Shown: positions 1 through 7,916 of the stretch, one piece after another | Numbering within the stretch: position 1 is the first letter of the stretch | How the letters are laid out: each line of letters starts with the position of its first letter | DNA from: Clostridia bacterium | GTDB taxonomy: Bacteria; Bacillota; Clostridia; Lachnospirales; Lachnospiraceae | Direction: 5' to 3' | Length of the DNA: 64,000 nucleotides | NCBI GenBank assembly: GCA_910574835.1 | Contig: CAJTDE010000008.1 | Location: 62,001 to 126,000 of the forward strand | The notes under the pieces: generated by a model | What the model was told of the DNA's origin: nothing | The model's database searches: none | What the model saw: the letters and a program-made list of their open reading frames with translations, nothing else | Program-made: the position numbers and the translations under genes

Positions 1-384
1 GCGATTAACATTGAGGCAAGATCAATGATTGACATTGCGAGCAAGCATATCATTCCTGCTGTTTTGCAGTATACTACGGCCCTTGCAACTTCTATTAATC
101 AGATTCGTGAAGCCTGCAAGGAGGCAAATATCAGCGTTCAGATTGAGCTTTTGAAAGAGTGCTCTTCGCTGCTGGCGGCTACCAAGGCGGCGCTGCATAA
201 GCTGACGGAGGTAACGGATGCTTCCCGGCAGATAAAGGAGGGGAGAAGCCGTGCCGTGCATTTTCAGGATGCGGTAGTTCCGGCTATGGAAGCTCTGCGT
301 CAGCCGGTGGATAAGCTTGAAATGCTTGTAGCGAAGGATATGTGGCCGATGCCTTCCTACGGAGATTTGCTGTTTGAGGTATAG
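1..384 (+). CDS. glnN: Glutamine synthetase type III, C-terminal fragment (5' end outside window)
   Basis: The frame is open from base 1 and ends at a TAA at 384, so only the last 127 residues are present. The text INIEARSMIDIASKHIIPA and the ending MLVAKDMWPMPSYGDLLFEV are typical of the C-terminal helical extension of the large type III glutamine synthetases (about 700 residues), which make glutamine from glutamate, ammonia and ATP in the cytoplasm. The catalytic domain lies upstream of the window. A terminator follows directly. The ATG at 25 is internal, not a start. Confidence 0.9.
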   Translation, partial: AINIEARSMIDIASKHIIPAVLQYTTALATSINQIREACKEANISVQIELLKECSSLLAATKAALHKLTEVTDASRQIKEGRSRAVHFQDAVVPAMEALRQPVDKLEMLVAKDMWPMPSYGDLLFEV

Positions 385-393
385 AGATAAAGT

Positions 394-428
394 AAATGGG
401 TGCCGGACTTTTCCGACACCCATTTTGG
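394..428. terminator. Bidirectional terminator between convergent glnN and bactofilin genes
   Basis: ATGGGTGCCGGA and TCCGACACCCAT form a near-perfect stem with a short loop, followed by TTTT. An A-run on the left serves the minus-strand bactofilin gene. Confidence 0.8.
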
Positions 429-462
429 GAATTATTATGTAAAAATTCAATGGAGAACCATT

Positions 463-918
463 TTAATACTTATCTGCGCTTGCCTTTCCGTCTTCCTTAG
501 CGCTTTCTTCCGGCTCTTCTTCCTCAATCTCCAAAGCGGCGGCATGGTTGGTTACCATAGCACATCTGCCGTCGAAGAATGCGTCCTCGTCAATGACAAG
601 AGAGCGGGCCGTAATGTTGCCGGACAGCTTTCCGGTAGAAAGCAGCTCCAGCTTTCCGGAGGAATCCACATCGCCTACGACCTTACCGGAAAGAATGACA
701 TTCTGTGCTTTGATATTGCCTTTGATCTGTCCTTCCGTTCCAAGAATCAGATTGCCCTTACATTCACAGTTGCCCGTAAGTGATCCGTCAATGCGGATAG
801 CTTCCGGTGCGGTGATATCGCCCTTAAACACAGCTCCCGGGCCGATGATGGTGCCGATCTTGGCTGTCTGTGTCTCTACCGTAGAGGTAGTGGTGTTTGA
901 TTTGCTTTTTCCTAACAT
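463..918 (-). CDS. Bactofilin-family polymer-forming cytoskeletal protein
   Basis: A protein of 151 residues whose central part (about 25-115) is the bactofilin beta-helix: repeating short strands with regular hydrophobic positions and glycines (GAVFKGDI, IRIDGSLTGN, GQIKGNI, VVGDVDSSG, GKLSGNI). Bactofilins polymerise without nucleotide at the membrane and position cell-wall enzymes. The N-terminus is short and Ser/Thr-rich, and the C-terminus is acidic (EIEEEEPEESAKED). It lies 41 bp downstream of the LytM-like gene on the same strand, an arrangement common for bactofilins and M23-family proteins. A GGAGGA ribosome binding site precedes the ATG. Confidence 0.88.
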   Translation of the reverse strand: MLGKSKSNTTTSTVETQTAKIGTIIGPGAVFKGDITAPEAIRIDGSLTGNCECKGNLILGTEGQIKGNIKAQNVILSGKVVGDVDSSGKLELLSTGKLSGNITARSLVIDEDAFFDGRCAMVTNHAAALEIEEEEPEESAKEDGKASADKY

Positions 919-959
919 GATAAAATCCTCCTTAACTTATCCGCAGCATCTGCTGCTGT

Positions 960-1700
960 TTATCCTTTTGCATCAATAACAGAAAGCGGATCGATGGGTT
1001 CGTCGTTTAACAGAACCTGATAATCCAACTGACAGTCATCGGATGTAATGGTCATTAACGTATCCCCGGCTTCAACCTGAGCGCCTTGTTCTGTGTTTAC
1101 CTCACAGTCCTGAAGAAGCAGGTAGCGTGTTTTATAGCCCCCTTCATGTTCAACCTCAATAATGTGAGCATAAGTATCATCGGAACTGACGACTGTCACA
1201 GTTCCGCTTCCGGCCGCGATGATATGGCCGTCCGTATAGGCGCTGATGGCGATATAAGGCTGCTCTTCGGAATAAGCCGTTTTCAGGATACCTGCGCCGT
1301 CGGAAGGATAAAGGCTGGGAACGGAAGGATCTGTTTCCTCTTTTGATTTCTCCTCCTGCGGGGCTTCCTCCGGTGCGGCAGCTGCTTCGGTTTGCTGGCG
1401 CAGAGCTTCGTTCTCTGCCGCAAGTGTCAATTTATCTTTTGTCAGGTCTTCCCGTTCTGCCTCAAGCGCCGTCAGCTGTTCCTTTAATGAGGCGACCTCC
1501 TGGCGGAGTACCTGCCGAACTCCGTCGGCTACGGAAGCTTGGTAGATGAGCCAGCCTATCACAAGGCAGAGTACAACTACCAAACTGGCACAAAAACGAA
1601 GTGTAAAAGCGGATACCTGAAATTGTTTGCTTTTTCCATCTGTGTTGGAGACCATAAGAACGGAATAGATTTCTTTACGTTTATGTCTCTGGTTTTTCAT
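960..1700 (-). CDS. Membrane-anchored coiled-coil protein with a degenerate LytM (M23-like) domain
   Basis: A protein of 246 residues with a basic cytoplasmic N-terminus, one membrane segment around 31-50, a coiled coil at about 58-105 (LKEQLTALEAEREDL), an Ala/Glu/Pro-rich linker, and a C-terminal LytM-like fold from about 150 (GTVTVVSSDDTYAHIIEVEHEGGYKTRYLLL). Active M23 enzymes carry an HxH near the end; here that region reads LDYQVLL with no histidines, so zinc binding and hydrolysis are unlikely. It resembles EnvC/FtsB-like regulatory LytM proteins. The linked bactofilin suggests a role as a cell-wall scaffold or activator (inference). Confidence 0.75.
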   Translation of the reverse strand: MKNQRHKRKEIYSVLMVSNTDGKSKQFQVSAFTLRFCASLVVVLCLVIGWLIYQASVADGVRQVLRQEVASLKEQLTALEAEREDLTKDKLTLAAENEALRQQTEAAAAPEEAPQEEKSKEETDPSVPSLYPSDGAGILKTAYSEEQPYIAISAYTDGHIIAAGSGTVTVVSSDDTYAHIIEVEHEGGYKTRYLLLQDCEVNTEQGAQVEAGDTLMTITSDDCQLDYQVLLNDEPIDPLSVIDAKG

Positions 1701-1751
1701 AGATCAACCTCCTATGTCACCCATTGTAACATATTATAACGAAAAAGAAAA

Positions 1752-3578
1752 CTATTTATGATTCATTGCGGCCCTTTTTCGAAGGGTGGGGTCCAGGATC
1801 TTTTTACGGATTCTTAAGGACTTGGGCGTGATTTCTAAAAGCTCATCCGTGTCAATAAATTCAAGACACTGCTCCAGACTCAGAACTCGGGGCGGCGTCA
1901 GCTTCAGGGCCTCGTCCGCACTGGAGGATCGGGTGTTGGTCAGCTTCTTCGTCTTGCACACATTTAATTCAATATCTTCCGTCTTACCGTTCTGTCCGAT
2001 CACCATGCCGGCATAGACCTTTTCTCCGGGTCCGATAAAGAGGGCGCCGCGTTCCTGTGCATTGAAGAGACCGTAAGTGATGGCGTCACCCGCCTCAAAA
2101 GCAATCAGAGATCCCTGTTTGCGGTACTGAATATCACCTTTATAGGGACCATAGCCTTCGAAAATGGTATTTAATACGCCGGTGCCCTTTGTATCCGTGA
2201 GAAATTCGCCCCGATACCCGATAAGCCCCCGCGCCGGAATCAGAAATTCCAGCCGTGTAGAGCCGCTTCCGTTGCTGTTCATATTCAGCAGCTCTCCCTT
2301 GCGCTCCCCAAGTTTTTGAATGACATTTCCCGAATATTCGTCGTCCACATCAATGTAGGCGCGTTCCATAGGCTCCAGCTTATGCCCCTTTTCATCCGTG
2401 CGGTAGAGGACCTCTGCCTTGCTTACGGCAAATTCATAACCCTCCCGCCGCATATTCTCTATCAGGACGGATAAATGCAGCTCGCCACGGCCCGATACCT
2501 TGAAGCATTCGGTAGTTTCCGTTTCCTCAACCCGAAGGCTCACATCCGTATTCAGCTCCCGAAACAGACGGTCGCGCAGATGACGGGAGGTCACATATTT
2601 CCCTTCCTTTCCGGCAAGAGGGCTGTCGTTTACCAGAAAATGCATAGCGATGGTCGGCTCGGAGATCTTCTGAAAAGGAATTGGCTTTGGCTGATCCGGG
2701 GAACACAGGGTATCTCCAATATGGATATCCGCAATGCCGGAGATAGCAACGATGGAGCCGATTCCGGACTCGGTTACATCCACCTTATTCAAGCCGTCAA
2801 ATTCATAGAGCTTGCTGATTTTTACCTTTTTGCACTGGTCGGGAGCATGGTGATTGACCATAACCATCTCCTGGTTCACGCGGATGGAGCCGTTGTCTAC
2901 CTTTCCCACGCCGATGCGGCCTACATATTCATTGTAATCAATCGTGCTGATCAGAACCTGCGTTCCGGCTTCCGGATCGCCCTCCGGAGCGGGAATAGCA
3001 TTGACAATTGTATCAAAAAGGGGCGTCATGTCCTTGGGTTCATCCTCAAGATTTAAGAGCGCATATCCGTCTCTGGCGGAGGCAAATACAAAGGGACAGT
3101 CAAGCTGGGCGTCGGAGGCGTCCAAATCCATGAGAAGCTCCAGCACTTCGTCAATTACCTCCGTAGGCCGGGCTTCCGGGCGGTCGATCTTGTTGATACA
3201 CACAATCACGGGAAGCTCCAGCTCCAATGCCTTACGAAGCACGAACTTTGTCTGGGGCATAGAGCCTTCAAAGGCGTCTACCACCAGAATAACGCCGTTG
3301 ACCATCTTAAGAACACGCTCCACCTCTCCGCCGAAATCTGCGTGGCCGGGAGTATCGATAATGTTGATTTTAATATCCTTGTACGTAACTGCCGTGTTTT
3401 TAGACAGGATAGTGATTCCGCGCTCTCGTTCAATGTCGCCGGAATCCATAACACGTTCGGCGACGGCCTGGTTAGCCCGGAATACGCCGCTCTGCTTCAA
3501 AAGCTCGTCTACCAGTGTTGTTTTACCATGATCCACATGGGCAATGATTGCAATATTTCGAATATCTTCTCTTTTCAT
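1752..3578 (-). CDS. typA: Ribosome-associated GTPase TypA/BipA
   Basis: A full-length protein of 608 residues in the translation-factor GTPase family. G1 is AHVDHGKTTL (about 14-23), the switch region contains RERGITI, G3 is DTPGHADF and G4 is NKID. EF-G-like domains follow, then the BipA-specific C-terminal domain (RGLIGYRGEFLTDTKGTG). It binds the 70S ribosome and assists large-subunit assembly and stress adaptation. It is the first gene of a minus-strand group with the LytM-like and bactofilin genes, about 50 bp upstream of the former; shared transcription is possible but not shown. Confidence 0.97.
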   Translation of the reverse strand: MKREDIRNIAIIAHVDHGKTTLVDELLKQSGVFRANQAVAERVMDSGDIERERGITILSKNTAVTYKDIKINIIDTPGHADFGGEVERVLKMVNGVILVVDAFEGSMPQTKFVLRKALELELPVIVCINKIDRPEARPTEVIDEVLELLMDLDASDAQLDCPFVFASARDGYALLNLEDEPKDMTPLFDTIVNAIPAPEGDPEAGTQVLISTIDYNEYVGRIGVGKVDNGSIRVNQEMVMVNHHAPDQCKKVKISKLYEFDGLNKVDVTESGIGSIVAISGIADIHIGDTLCSPDQPKPIPFQKISEPTIAMHFLVNDSPLAGKEGKYVTSRHLRDRLFRELNTDVSLRVEETETTECFKVSGRGELHLSVLIENMRREGYEFAVSKAEVLYRTDEKGHKLEPMERAYIDVDDEYSGNVIQKLGERKGELLNMNSNGSGSTRLEFLIPARGLIGYRGEFLTDTKGTGVLNTIFEGYGPYKGDIQYRKQGSLIAFEAGDAITYGLFNAQERGALFIGPGEKVYAGMVIGQNGKTEDIELNVCKTKKLTNTRSSSADEALKLTPPRVLSLEQCLEFIDTDELLEITPKSLRIRKKILDPTLRKRAAMNHK

Positions 3579-3605
3579 AACTGCTTCCTCATAACTACTG
3601 TTTTT

Positions 3606-3642
3606 CTGCTGCCGTTCACTCTGTGACCGGCAGCGTTTTTCT
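3606..3642 (+). terminator. Terminator-like hairpin upstream of typA, oriented rightward
   Basis: GCTGCCG and CGGCAGC pair around a 13-nt loop and are followed by GTTTTTC on the plus strand. The only gene to its left runs on the minus strand, so it would stop antisense transcription through typA, or else be a 5'-UTR hairpin of the typA mRNA. Confidence 0.5.
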
Positions 3643-3810
3643 TACCATTAACTTATACAGTTTACCACATTTATGCGGGAATACAACAGGAAAATAGGAC
3701 AGGAAATAAAAAAAATATTAATTTTACAAAAAATGGTTCTAAAGTTATTTTCTCCGTCATATATATCTAAAGATACTAAAATACAAGAAGAAGAAGGGAG
3801 AACTTGCGTA

Positions 3811-4440
3811 ATGTCAGATAAGGTCATTGAAAACAACCAGGTGTCGGTAATTGGAGAAATTGTTTCGGAATTTACATTCAGCCATGAGGTTTTTGGGGAA
3901 GGCTTTTACATGATGGATGTGCTGGTCAGGAGGCTGAGTGATTCGGCGGATATTATTCCGGTTATGATTTCGGAACGGCTAATCAATGTGGGAGAAGATT
4001 ATTCCGGAGAATATATCCGGGTTGCCGGTCAGTTCCGCTCCTACAACAGACACGAAGAGAAGAAAAACAGGCTGGTGCTGTCTGTGTTTGCCAGGGAGGT
4101 GGAATTTCTGGAGGACGAGGTAGAAAATGCAAAGACAAATCAGATTTATCTGGATGGTTACATATGTAAAGCGCCTGTTTACCGAAAAACGCCTCTGGGA
4201 AGAGAGATTGCGGACCTGTTGATAGCAGTTAACCGCCCTTATGGAAAGTCAGATTATATTCCCTGTATCTGCTGGGGCAGAAACGCCCGTTTTGCATCGG
4301 GCTTTGAGGTGGGAGGCCATGCCCAAATCTGGGGACGGATTCAGAGCAGAGAATATGTGAAAAAAATAGATGAGGAAGAATCGGAAAAGCGCATTGCCTA
4401 TGAGGTGTCTGTCAGCAAGCTGGACTACGAGGAAAATTAG
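3811..4440 (+). CDS. Single-stranded DNA-binding protein-like, two OB-fold segments
   Basis: A protein of 209 residues. The ATG at 3811 is chosen because the preceding open frame is AT-rich and a GAAGGGAG site lies about 10 nt upstream. Two stretches look like successive OB folds: about 12-95 (VSVIGEIVSEFTFSH through LVLSVFAREVEFLE) and about 108-205 (NQIYLDGYICKAPVYRKTPLGREIADLLIAVNRPYGKSDYIPCICWGR). The second closely resembles SSB cores. This two-domain SSB relative occurs in Clostridia outside the replication operon. No acidic C-terminal tip of the DDDIPF type is present, so it is probably not the housekeeping SSB. Confidence 0.7.
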   Translation: MSDKVIENNQVSVIGEIVSEFTFSHEVFGEGFYMMDVLVRRLSDSADIIPVMISERLINVGEDYSGEYIRVAGQFRSYNRHEEKKNRLVLSVFAREVEFLEDEVENAKTNQIYLDGYICKAPVYRKTPLGREIADLLIAVNRPYGKSDYIPCICWGRNARFASGFEVGGHAQIWGRIQSREYVKKIDEEESEKRIAYEVSVSKLDYEEN

Positions 4441-4446
4441 AAAAAT

Positions 4447-4475
4447 TTGCAATTCCTGCATAATTGGTGTATGAT
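4447..4475 (+). promoter_or_regulatory. SigA-type promoter upstream of the BtuR-like gene
   Basis: TTGCAA at 4447-4452, a 17-nt spacer and TATGAT at 4470-4475, about 80 bp before the coding region. Confidence 0.55.
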
Positions 4476-4554
4476 AGATGCATTAAACGTCAATATTACA
4501 ACACGACATACAATGCTCCCTCTTTGATTCCGGGAGCCGGAAAGGAGTGCAGGG

Positions 4555-5040
4555 ATGGAGAAGGGACAGATTATGATCATCTGCGGCGAGGGAAAGGGCA
4601 AGACCTCAGCGGCCATTGGACGGGGAATTTCCGGCGCCAGTAAGGGAAAGTCGGTAATTATCATTCGTTTTCTCAAGGGAAAGGTGAAGGAGAAGGATGA
4701 GTTTATCAAGCGTCTGGAGCCGGAGATTAAGGTGTTTTCCTTTGAAAAGTGGGATGTGGATTACGAGTCCTTGTCGCCGGAGCAGCAGCAGGAGGAGGCG
4801 GTCAACATCCGCAATGGTATGAATTTTGCCAGAAAAGTCATGACGACGGACGGCTGCGACCTTTTGATATTGGATGAAGTGCTGGGACTGGTGGACAGAG
4901 AGATTATCACGGAGGAGGAGCTGAAAGCCCTGGTAGAGACCAAGGACGAGAGTATGGAACTGGTTCTCACGGGAATCAATATGTGCGAATCTCTGTATCC
5001 CTATGCCGACGATGTAGTGAAGATTGACACTTTGAAATAA
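4555..5040 (+). CDS. BtuR/CobO-like corrinoid adenosyltransferase-family ATPase
   Basis: A protein of 161 residues with the P-loop GEGKGKTSAAIGRG at about 10-23, IIIRFLKG, and the Walker B-like DLLILDEVLGLVD, all characteristic of the BtuR/CobO family that adenosylates cob(I)alamin or cobyrinic acid diamide. It is slightly shorter than typical members (170-200 residues), and no other cobalamin genes are nearby. The family call is firm; the corrinoid substrate is inferred. A GGAAAGGAG site precedes the ATG. Confidence 0.8.
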   Translation: MEKGQIMIICGEGKGKTSAAIGRGISGASKGKSVIIIRFLKGKVKEKDEFIKRLEPEIKVFSFEKWDVDYESLSPEQQQEEAVNIRNGMNFARKVMTTDGCDLLILDEVLGLVDREIITEEELKALVETKDESMELVLTGINMCESLYPYADDVVKIDTLK

Positions 5041-5065
5041 GTCTTTAAAAACGGAGGAAATTTCG

Positions 5066-5094
5066 TTGACAATCAAATAGCCTTGTGGTACAGT
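5066..5094 (+). promoter_or_regulatory. Promoter of the dapAB leader
   Basis: Consensus TTGACA at 5066-5071, a 17-nt spacer and TACAGT at 5089-5094, placing transcription start about 20 nt before the riboswitch. Confidence 0.75.
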
Positions 5095-5122
5095 AAGGCT
5101 GTTATAGATAATTTAAGAAAAA

Positions 5123-5286
5123 TGATAGAGGTTGCGTTCTCCAAGAGTACCTTTTCGGATATGGCAGACATAGAGGAAGGAAAGGAAAAGGGGCGGACGC
5201 CGAAAGAAGCGGTTTTCTGCAGGCGGTTTCTTGGGCATATGCCAAAGAGGTATATGACTGTCATCAGACACTGATGGGGCGCTATC
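5123..5286 (+). promoter_or_regulatory. Lysine riboswitch (L-box)
   Basis: The leader carries the conserved L-box landmarks in order: GATAGAGGTTGC opening P1/P2, AAGAGTA, AAAGGAAAAGGGGCGGACGC with CGAAAGAAGCGG (the P3 region with GCCGAAG-like core), GACTGTCA near 5257, and closing GGGGCGCTATC. GATAG (5124-5128) pairs with CTATC (5282-5286) to form P1. A terminator follows, and the next gene is dapA. When lysine is bound, transcription should stop before dapA. A 63-codon ORF overlapping this leader (5083-5274) is not a gene. Confidence 0.93.
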
Positions 5287-5318
5287 AAAAAGGATTCATG
5301 GTAAAAGAGCGATTCTTT

Positions 5319-5356
5319 AGGGGCGGACTTCGTAAGGGTCAGCCCCTCTTTTGTCT
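5319..5356 (+). terminator. Riboswitch expression-platform terminator
   Basis: AGGGGC at 5319-5324 pairs with GCCCCT at 5342-5347, followed by CTTTTGT. It lies 33 nt after P1 of the lysine riboswitch and before the dapA ribosome binding site, the usual position for transcription attenuation. Confidence 0.85.
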
Positions 5357-5384
5357 CGTAAGATTTAAAACCAGGAGGTAGGGT

Positions 5385-6275
5385 ATGGCTATTTTTAAGG
5401 GAGCGGCGGTGGCGATTGTCACGCCATTTACAGAGAACAAAGAGATCAATTTTCCAAAGCTTGCGGAGCTTTTGGACTATCAGATTGAAAATCACACGGA
5501 TGCCATTGTGATCTGCGGTACGACGGGGGAGTCGTCCACGCTGACACATGAGGAACATCTTGAGGCAATCAAATTTACCATTGACCATGTGGCGGGCAGG
5601 GTTCCGGTCATTGCGGGCGCCGGGTCCAATTGTACGGAGACGGCAATCTACCTGTCCGCAGAGGCGGAAAAGTATGGGGCGGATGCCCTGCTGATTGTTA
5701 CGCCTTACTACAATAAGGCTACTCAGAAGGGACTGATCGCACACTATACGGCCATTGCCGATTCCGTAAAGCTGCCGATTATTATGTACAATGTACCCAG
5801 CCGGACGGGCTGCAATATTCAGCCCCAGACGGCCGTAGAGCTTGCTAAGAATGTGAAGAATATTGTCGGAATCAAGGAAGCAAGCGGCAATATTTCACAG
5901 GTGGCGAAGCTGATGGAGCTTGCTGACGGATGCATTGAGCTGTATTCCGGCAATGACGATCAGGTGGTTCCCCTTCTGTCACTGGGCGGTTACGGCGTGA
6001 TCTCCGTGCTTTCCAATGTGGCGCCTAAGGAAACCCACGATATGGTGGCGAAATTCCTGGAGGGTGATGTGGCGGGCAGCCGTGAGATTCAGCTTCGGGC
6101 GATTCCCCTTGTGGATCAGCTGTTCTGTGAGGTGAATCCTATCCCTGTAAAGGCGGCGCTCAATATGATGGGAATGGAGGCCGGACCCTTGCGGATGCCC
6201 CTTACGGAGATGGAACCGGAGCACCGGGAGAATCTTAAGAAAGCAATGATTGATTTCGGAATCGAGGTTAAATAG
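5385..6275 (+). CDS. dapA: 4-hydroxy-tetrahydrodipicolinate synthase
   Basis: A full-length protein of 296 residues. It condenses pyruvate with aspartate semialdehyde, the first committed step to diaminopimelate and lysine. Visible features are the pyruvate-binding GTTGESSTL, the YYNKATQKG loop, the tyrosine in MYNVPSRTGCN and the Schiff-base lysine in GIKEASG. AGGAGGT lies 7 nt upstream of the ATG. It is under the lysine riboswitch and directly followed by dapB, whose ATG comes immediately after its stop codon. Confidence 0.97.
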   Translation: MAIFKGAAVAIVTPFTENKEINFPKLAELLDYQIENHTDAIVICGTTGESSTLTHEEHLEAIKFTIDHVAGRVPVIAGAGSNCTETAIYLSAEAEKYGADALLIVTPYYNKATQKGLIAHYTAIADSVKLPIIMYNVPSRTGCNIQPQTAVELAKNVKNIVGIKEASGNISQVAKLMELADGCIELYSGNDDQVVPLLSLGGYGVISVLSNVAPKETHDMVAKFLEGDVAGSREIQLRAIPLVDQLFCEVNPIPVKAALNMMGMEAGPLRMPLTEMEPEHRENLKKAMIDFGIEVK

Positions 6276-7031
6276 ATGATTAGAGTACTGATGCACGGCT
6301 GTAACGGCCGGATGGGACAAATGATTGCGGGCCTGCTTCTGGAAGATGAGGAAGCAAAGATTGTGGCAGGCGTGGATACCTTTGACGGCGTGTCCAATCC
6401 ATTTCCCGTATTTGCAAATATTGGGGACTGCGATGTGGAGGCGGATGTGGCGATTGATTTTTCCAACGCAGGCGCGGTGGAAGGGCTGCTTGACTATTGC
6501 GTATCCAGGAAGCTTCCGGTGGTTCTGTGTACAACAGGGCTTTCCGGCGAACAGCTTGAGAAGGTAGAGGAGGCGGCCAGGGAGACAGCCGTTCTCAAGT
6601 CCGCGAATATGTCCGTGGGGATTAATCTTCTTTTGAAGCTATTGAAGGAGGCGGCGCCGGTTTTGTCGGAGGCGGGCTTTGATATTGAGATTGTGGAGAA
6701 GCATCACAATCAAAAGCTGGATGCGCCCAGCGGAACGGCCATTGCCCTTGCGGACGCCATCAATGAGGCCGAGGACGGAGCTTATACCTATGTATATGAC
6801 AGAAGCCAGGTGCGTAAAAAGCGCGGGGCCAAGGAGCTTGGCATCTCGGCGGTGCGCGGGGGAACTATTGTAGGGGATCACGATGTGATTTTCGCAGGAA
6901 CGGATGAGGTATTGACCTTTGAGCATCGGGCTTATTCCAGAGCGGTCTTTGGAAAGGGAGCCGTACAGGCGGCAAAGTTCCTGGCAGGAAAGCCTGCGGG
7001 CCGGTATGATATGAGCGATGTGATTGGGTGA
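6276..7031 (+). CDS. dapB: 4-hydroxy-tetrahydrodipicolinate reductase
   Basis: A full-length protein of 251 residues. The N-terminal nucleotide-binding motif is GCNGRMGQ, and the catalytic/substrate-binding stretch is EKHHNQKLDAPSGTA with the conserved His pair and Lys. It reduces the DapA product with NAD(P)H. Its start codon abuts the dapA stop, so the two form an operon regulated by lysine, and a terminator follows. Confidence 0.97.
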   Translation: MIRVLMHGCNGRMGQMIAGLLLEDEEAKIVAGVDTFDGVSNPFPVFANIGDCDVEADVAIDFSNAGAVEGLLDYCVSRKLPVVLCTTGLSGEQLEKVEEAARETAVLKSANMSVGINLLLKLLKEAAPVLSEAGFDIEIVEKHHNQKLDAPSGTAIALADAINEAEDGAYTYVYDRSQVRKKRGAKELGISAVRGGTIVGDHDVIFAGTDEVLTFEHRAYSRAVFGKGAVQAAKFLAGKPAGRYDMSDVIG

Positions 7032-7058
7032 ACCGGAAAAAACGGAGCTGAAATTAAG

Positions 7059-7106
7059 AACCTTGCCAATGTTCGAGAGGGATCTTGAGGGTTGGCGAGG
7101 TTTTTG
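7059..7106 (+). terminator. Terminator of dapAB
   Basis: AACCTTGCCAA (7059-7069) pairs with TTGGCGAGGTT (7092-7102), with one G-T wobble, followed by TTTTT. Confidence 0.85.
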
Positions 7107-7141
7107 ACATCTGAAAGCTGTTATATGGAGGATAGAATCTT

Positions 7142-7783
7142 ATGAAAAAAGGCAGTCTTATAATTCATACCGCATTAGCTCTTATTTTAACACTGACCAT
7201 TATTTCCGTATCTGTGGTGTTTACACTGGCTTTTCGCCCGCTCTACTATCTGGATATATCCGCGCTGAATATACCGGAAGAGTCCGGGTATTCCGAAGAG
7301 GAGATTCGGGAAAATTATGATGTGCTGATTGATTATAACATGTCCTTTGGCGGCGGACGCTTGGAGTTTCCAAGCCTGGCCATGTCAGAGCCGGGGAGGA
7401 TTCATTTTGAAGAGGTGCGGGCTATCTTTAATTTATTTAAATATATGGCGATGGCCGGCGCCGTATTAAGTATTGCGGGCATTGTGTTTTGTATCCGCAG
7501 AAGAGAATATAGATATCTGAAGCTGACCTCGATTTTAGCCGTGGCCTTGCCGGCCGTGTTGGGGATTCTGGTAGCGCTGAATTGGGATTGGGCTTTTGTA
7601 ACTTTTCATCATCTGGCATTTAACAATGATTACTGGATTTTTGATCCGGCGACAGATCCGGTGATCACCATTTTGCCGGATACCTTTTTTATGCATTGTG
7701 CGCTGATGATTTTAGTGTGTGTGGCGCTGGGAAGCATTATCTGCGGTCTGCTTTACCGCAGATGCGGCCGTCCAAGGAGTTAA
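7142..7783 (+). CDS. TIGR01906 (DUF1461) family integral membrane protein
   Basis: A protein of 213 residues with about four membrane segments (residues roughly 8-30, 100-120, 128-150 and 183-205) and a large extracytoplasmic loop after the first. The loop motif FRPLYY, then the stretch up to NYDVLIDYN, and the later HHLAFNNDYWIFDPATDPVI match the TIGR01906 family, widespread in Firmicutes and of unknown function. TATGGAGGATAG provides the ribosome binding site. The gene stands between the dap terminator and the promoter of the next gene. Confidence 0.8.
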   Translation: MKKGSLIIHTALALILTLTIISVSVVFTLAFRPLYYLDISALNIPEESGYSEEEIRENYDVLIDYNMSFGGGRLEFPSLAMSEPGRIHFEEVRAIFNLFKYMAMAGAVLSIAGIVFCIRRREYRYLKLTSILAVALPAVLGILVALNWDWAFVTFHHLAFNNDYWIFDPATDPVITILPDTFFMHCALMILVCVALGSIICGLLYRRCGRPRS

Positions 7784-7854
7784 AGCCGGTTATTCGCACG
7801 GAGTGAACAGCAGCGAAAGCCGTAAGCTTTTACGGCCGGGAAAAGCAAACTTTC

Positions 7855-7883
7855 TTGTATTTCATAGCTGCGGTTGCTATAAT
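7855..7883 (+). promoter_or_regulatory. Promoter of first GT-C-like paralog
   Basis: TTGTAT (7855-7860), a 17-nt spacer and TATAAT (7878-7883), 34 nt before the chosen start. Confidence 0.7.
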
Positions 7884-7916
7884 ATCCATATCTTGAGTTT
7901 ACAGAGGATAAAACCA

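Noticed and set aside
5083-5274. 63-codon ORF upstream of dapA
   Set aside because: It lies inside the lysine riboswitch, has no ribosome binding site and begins within the promoter.
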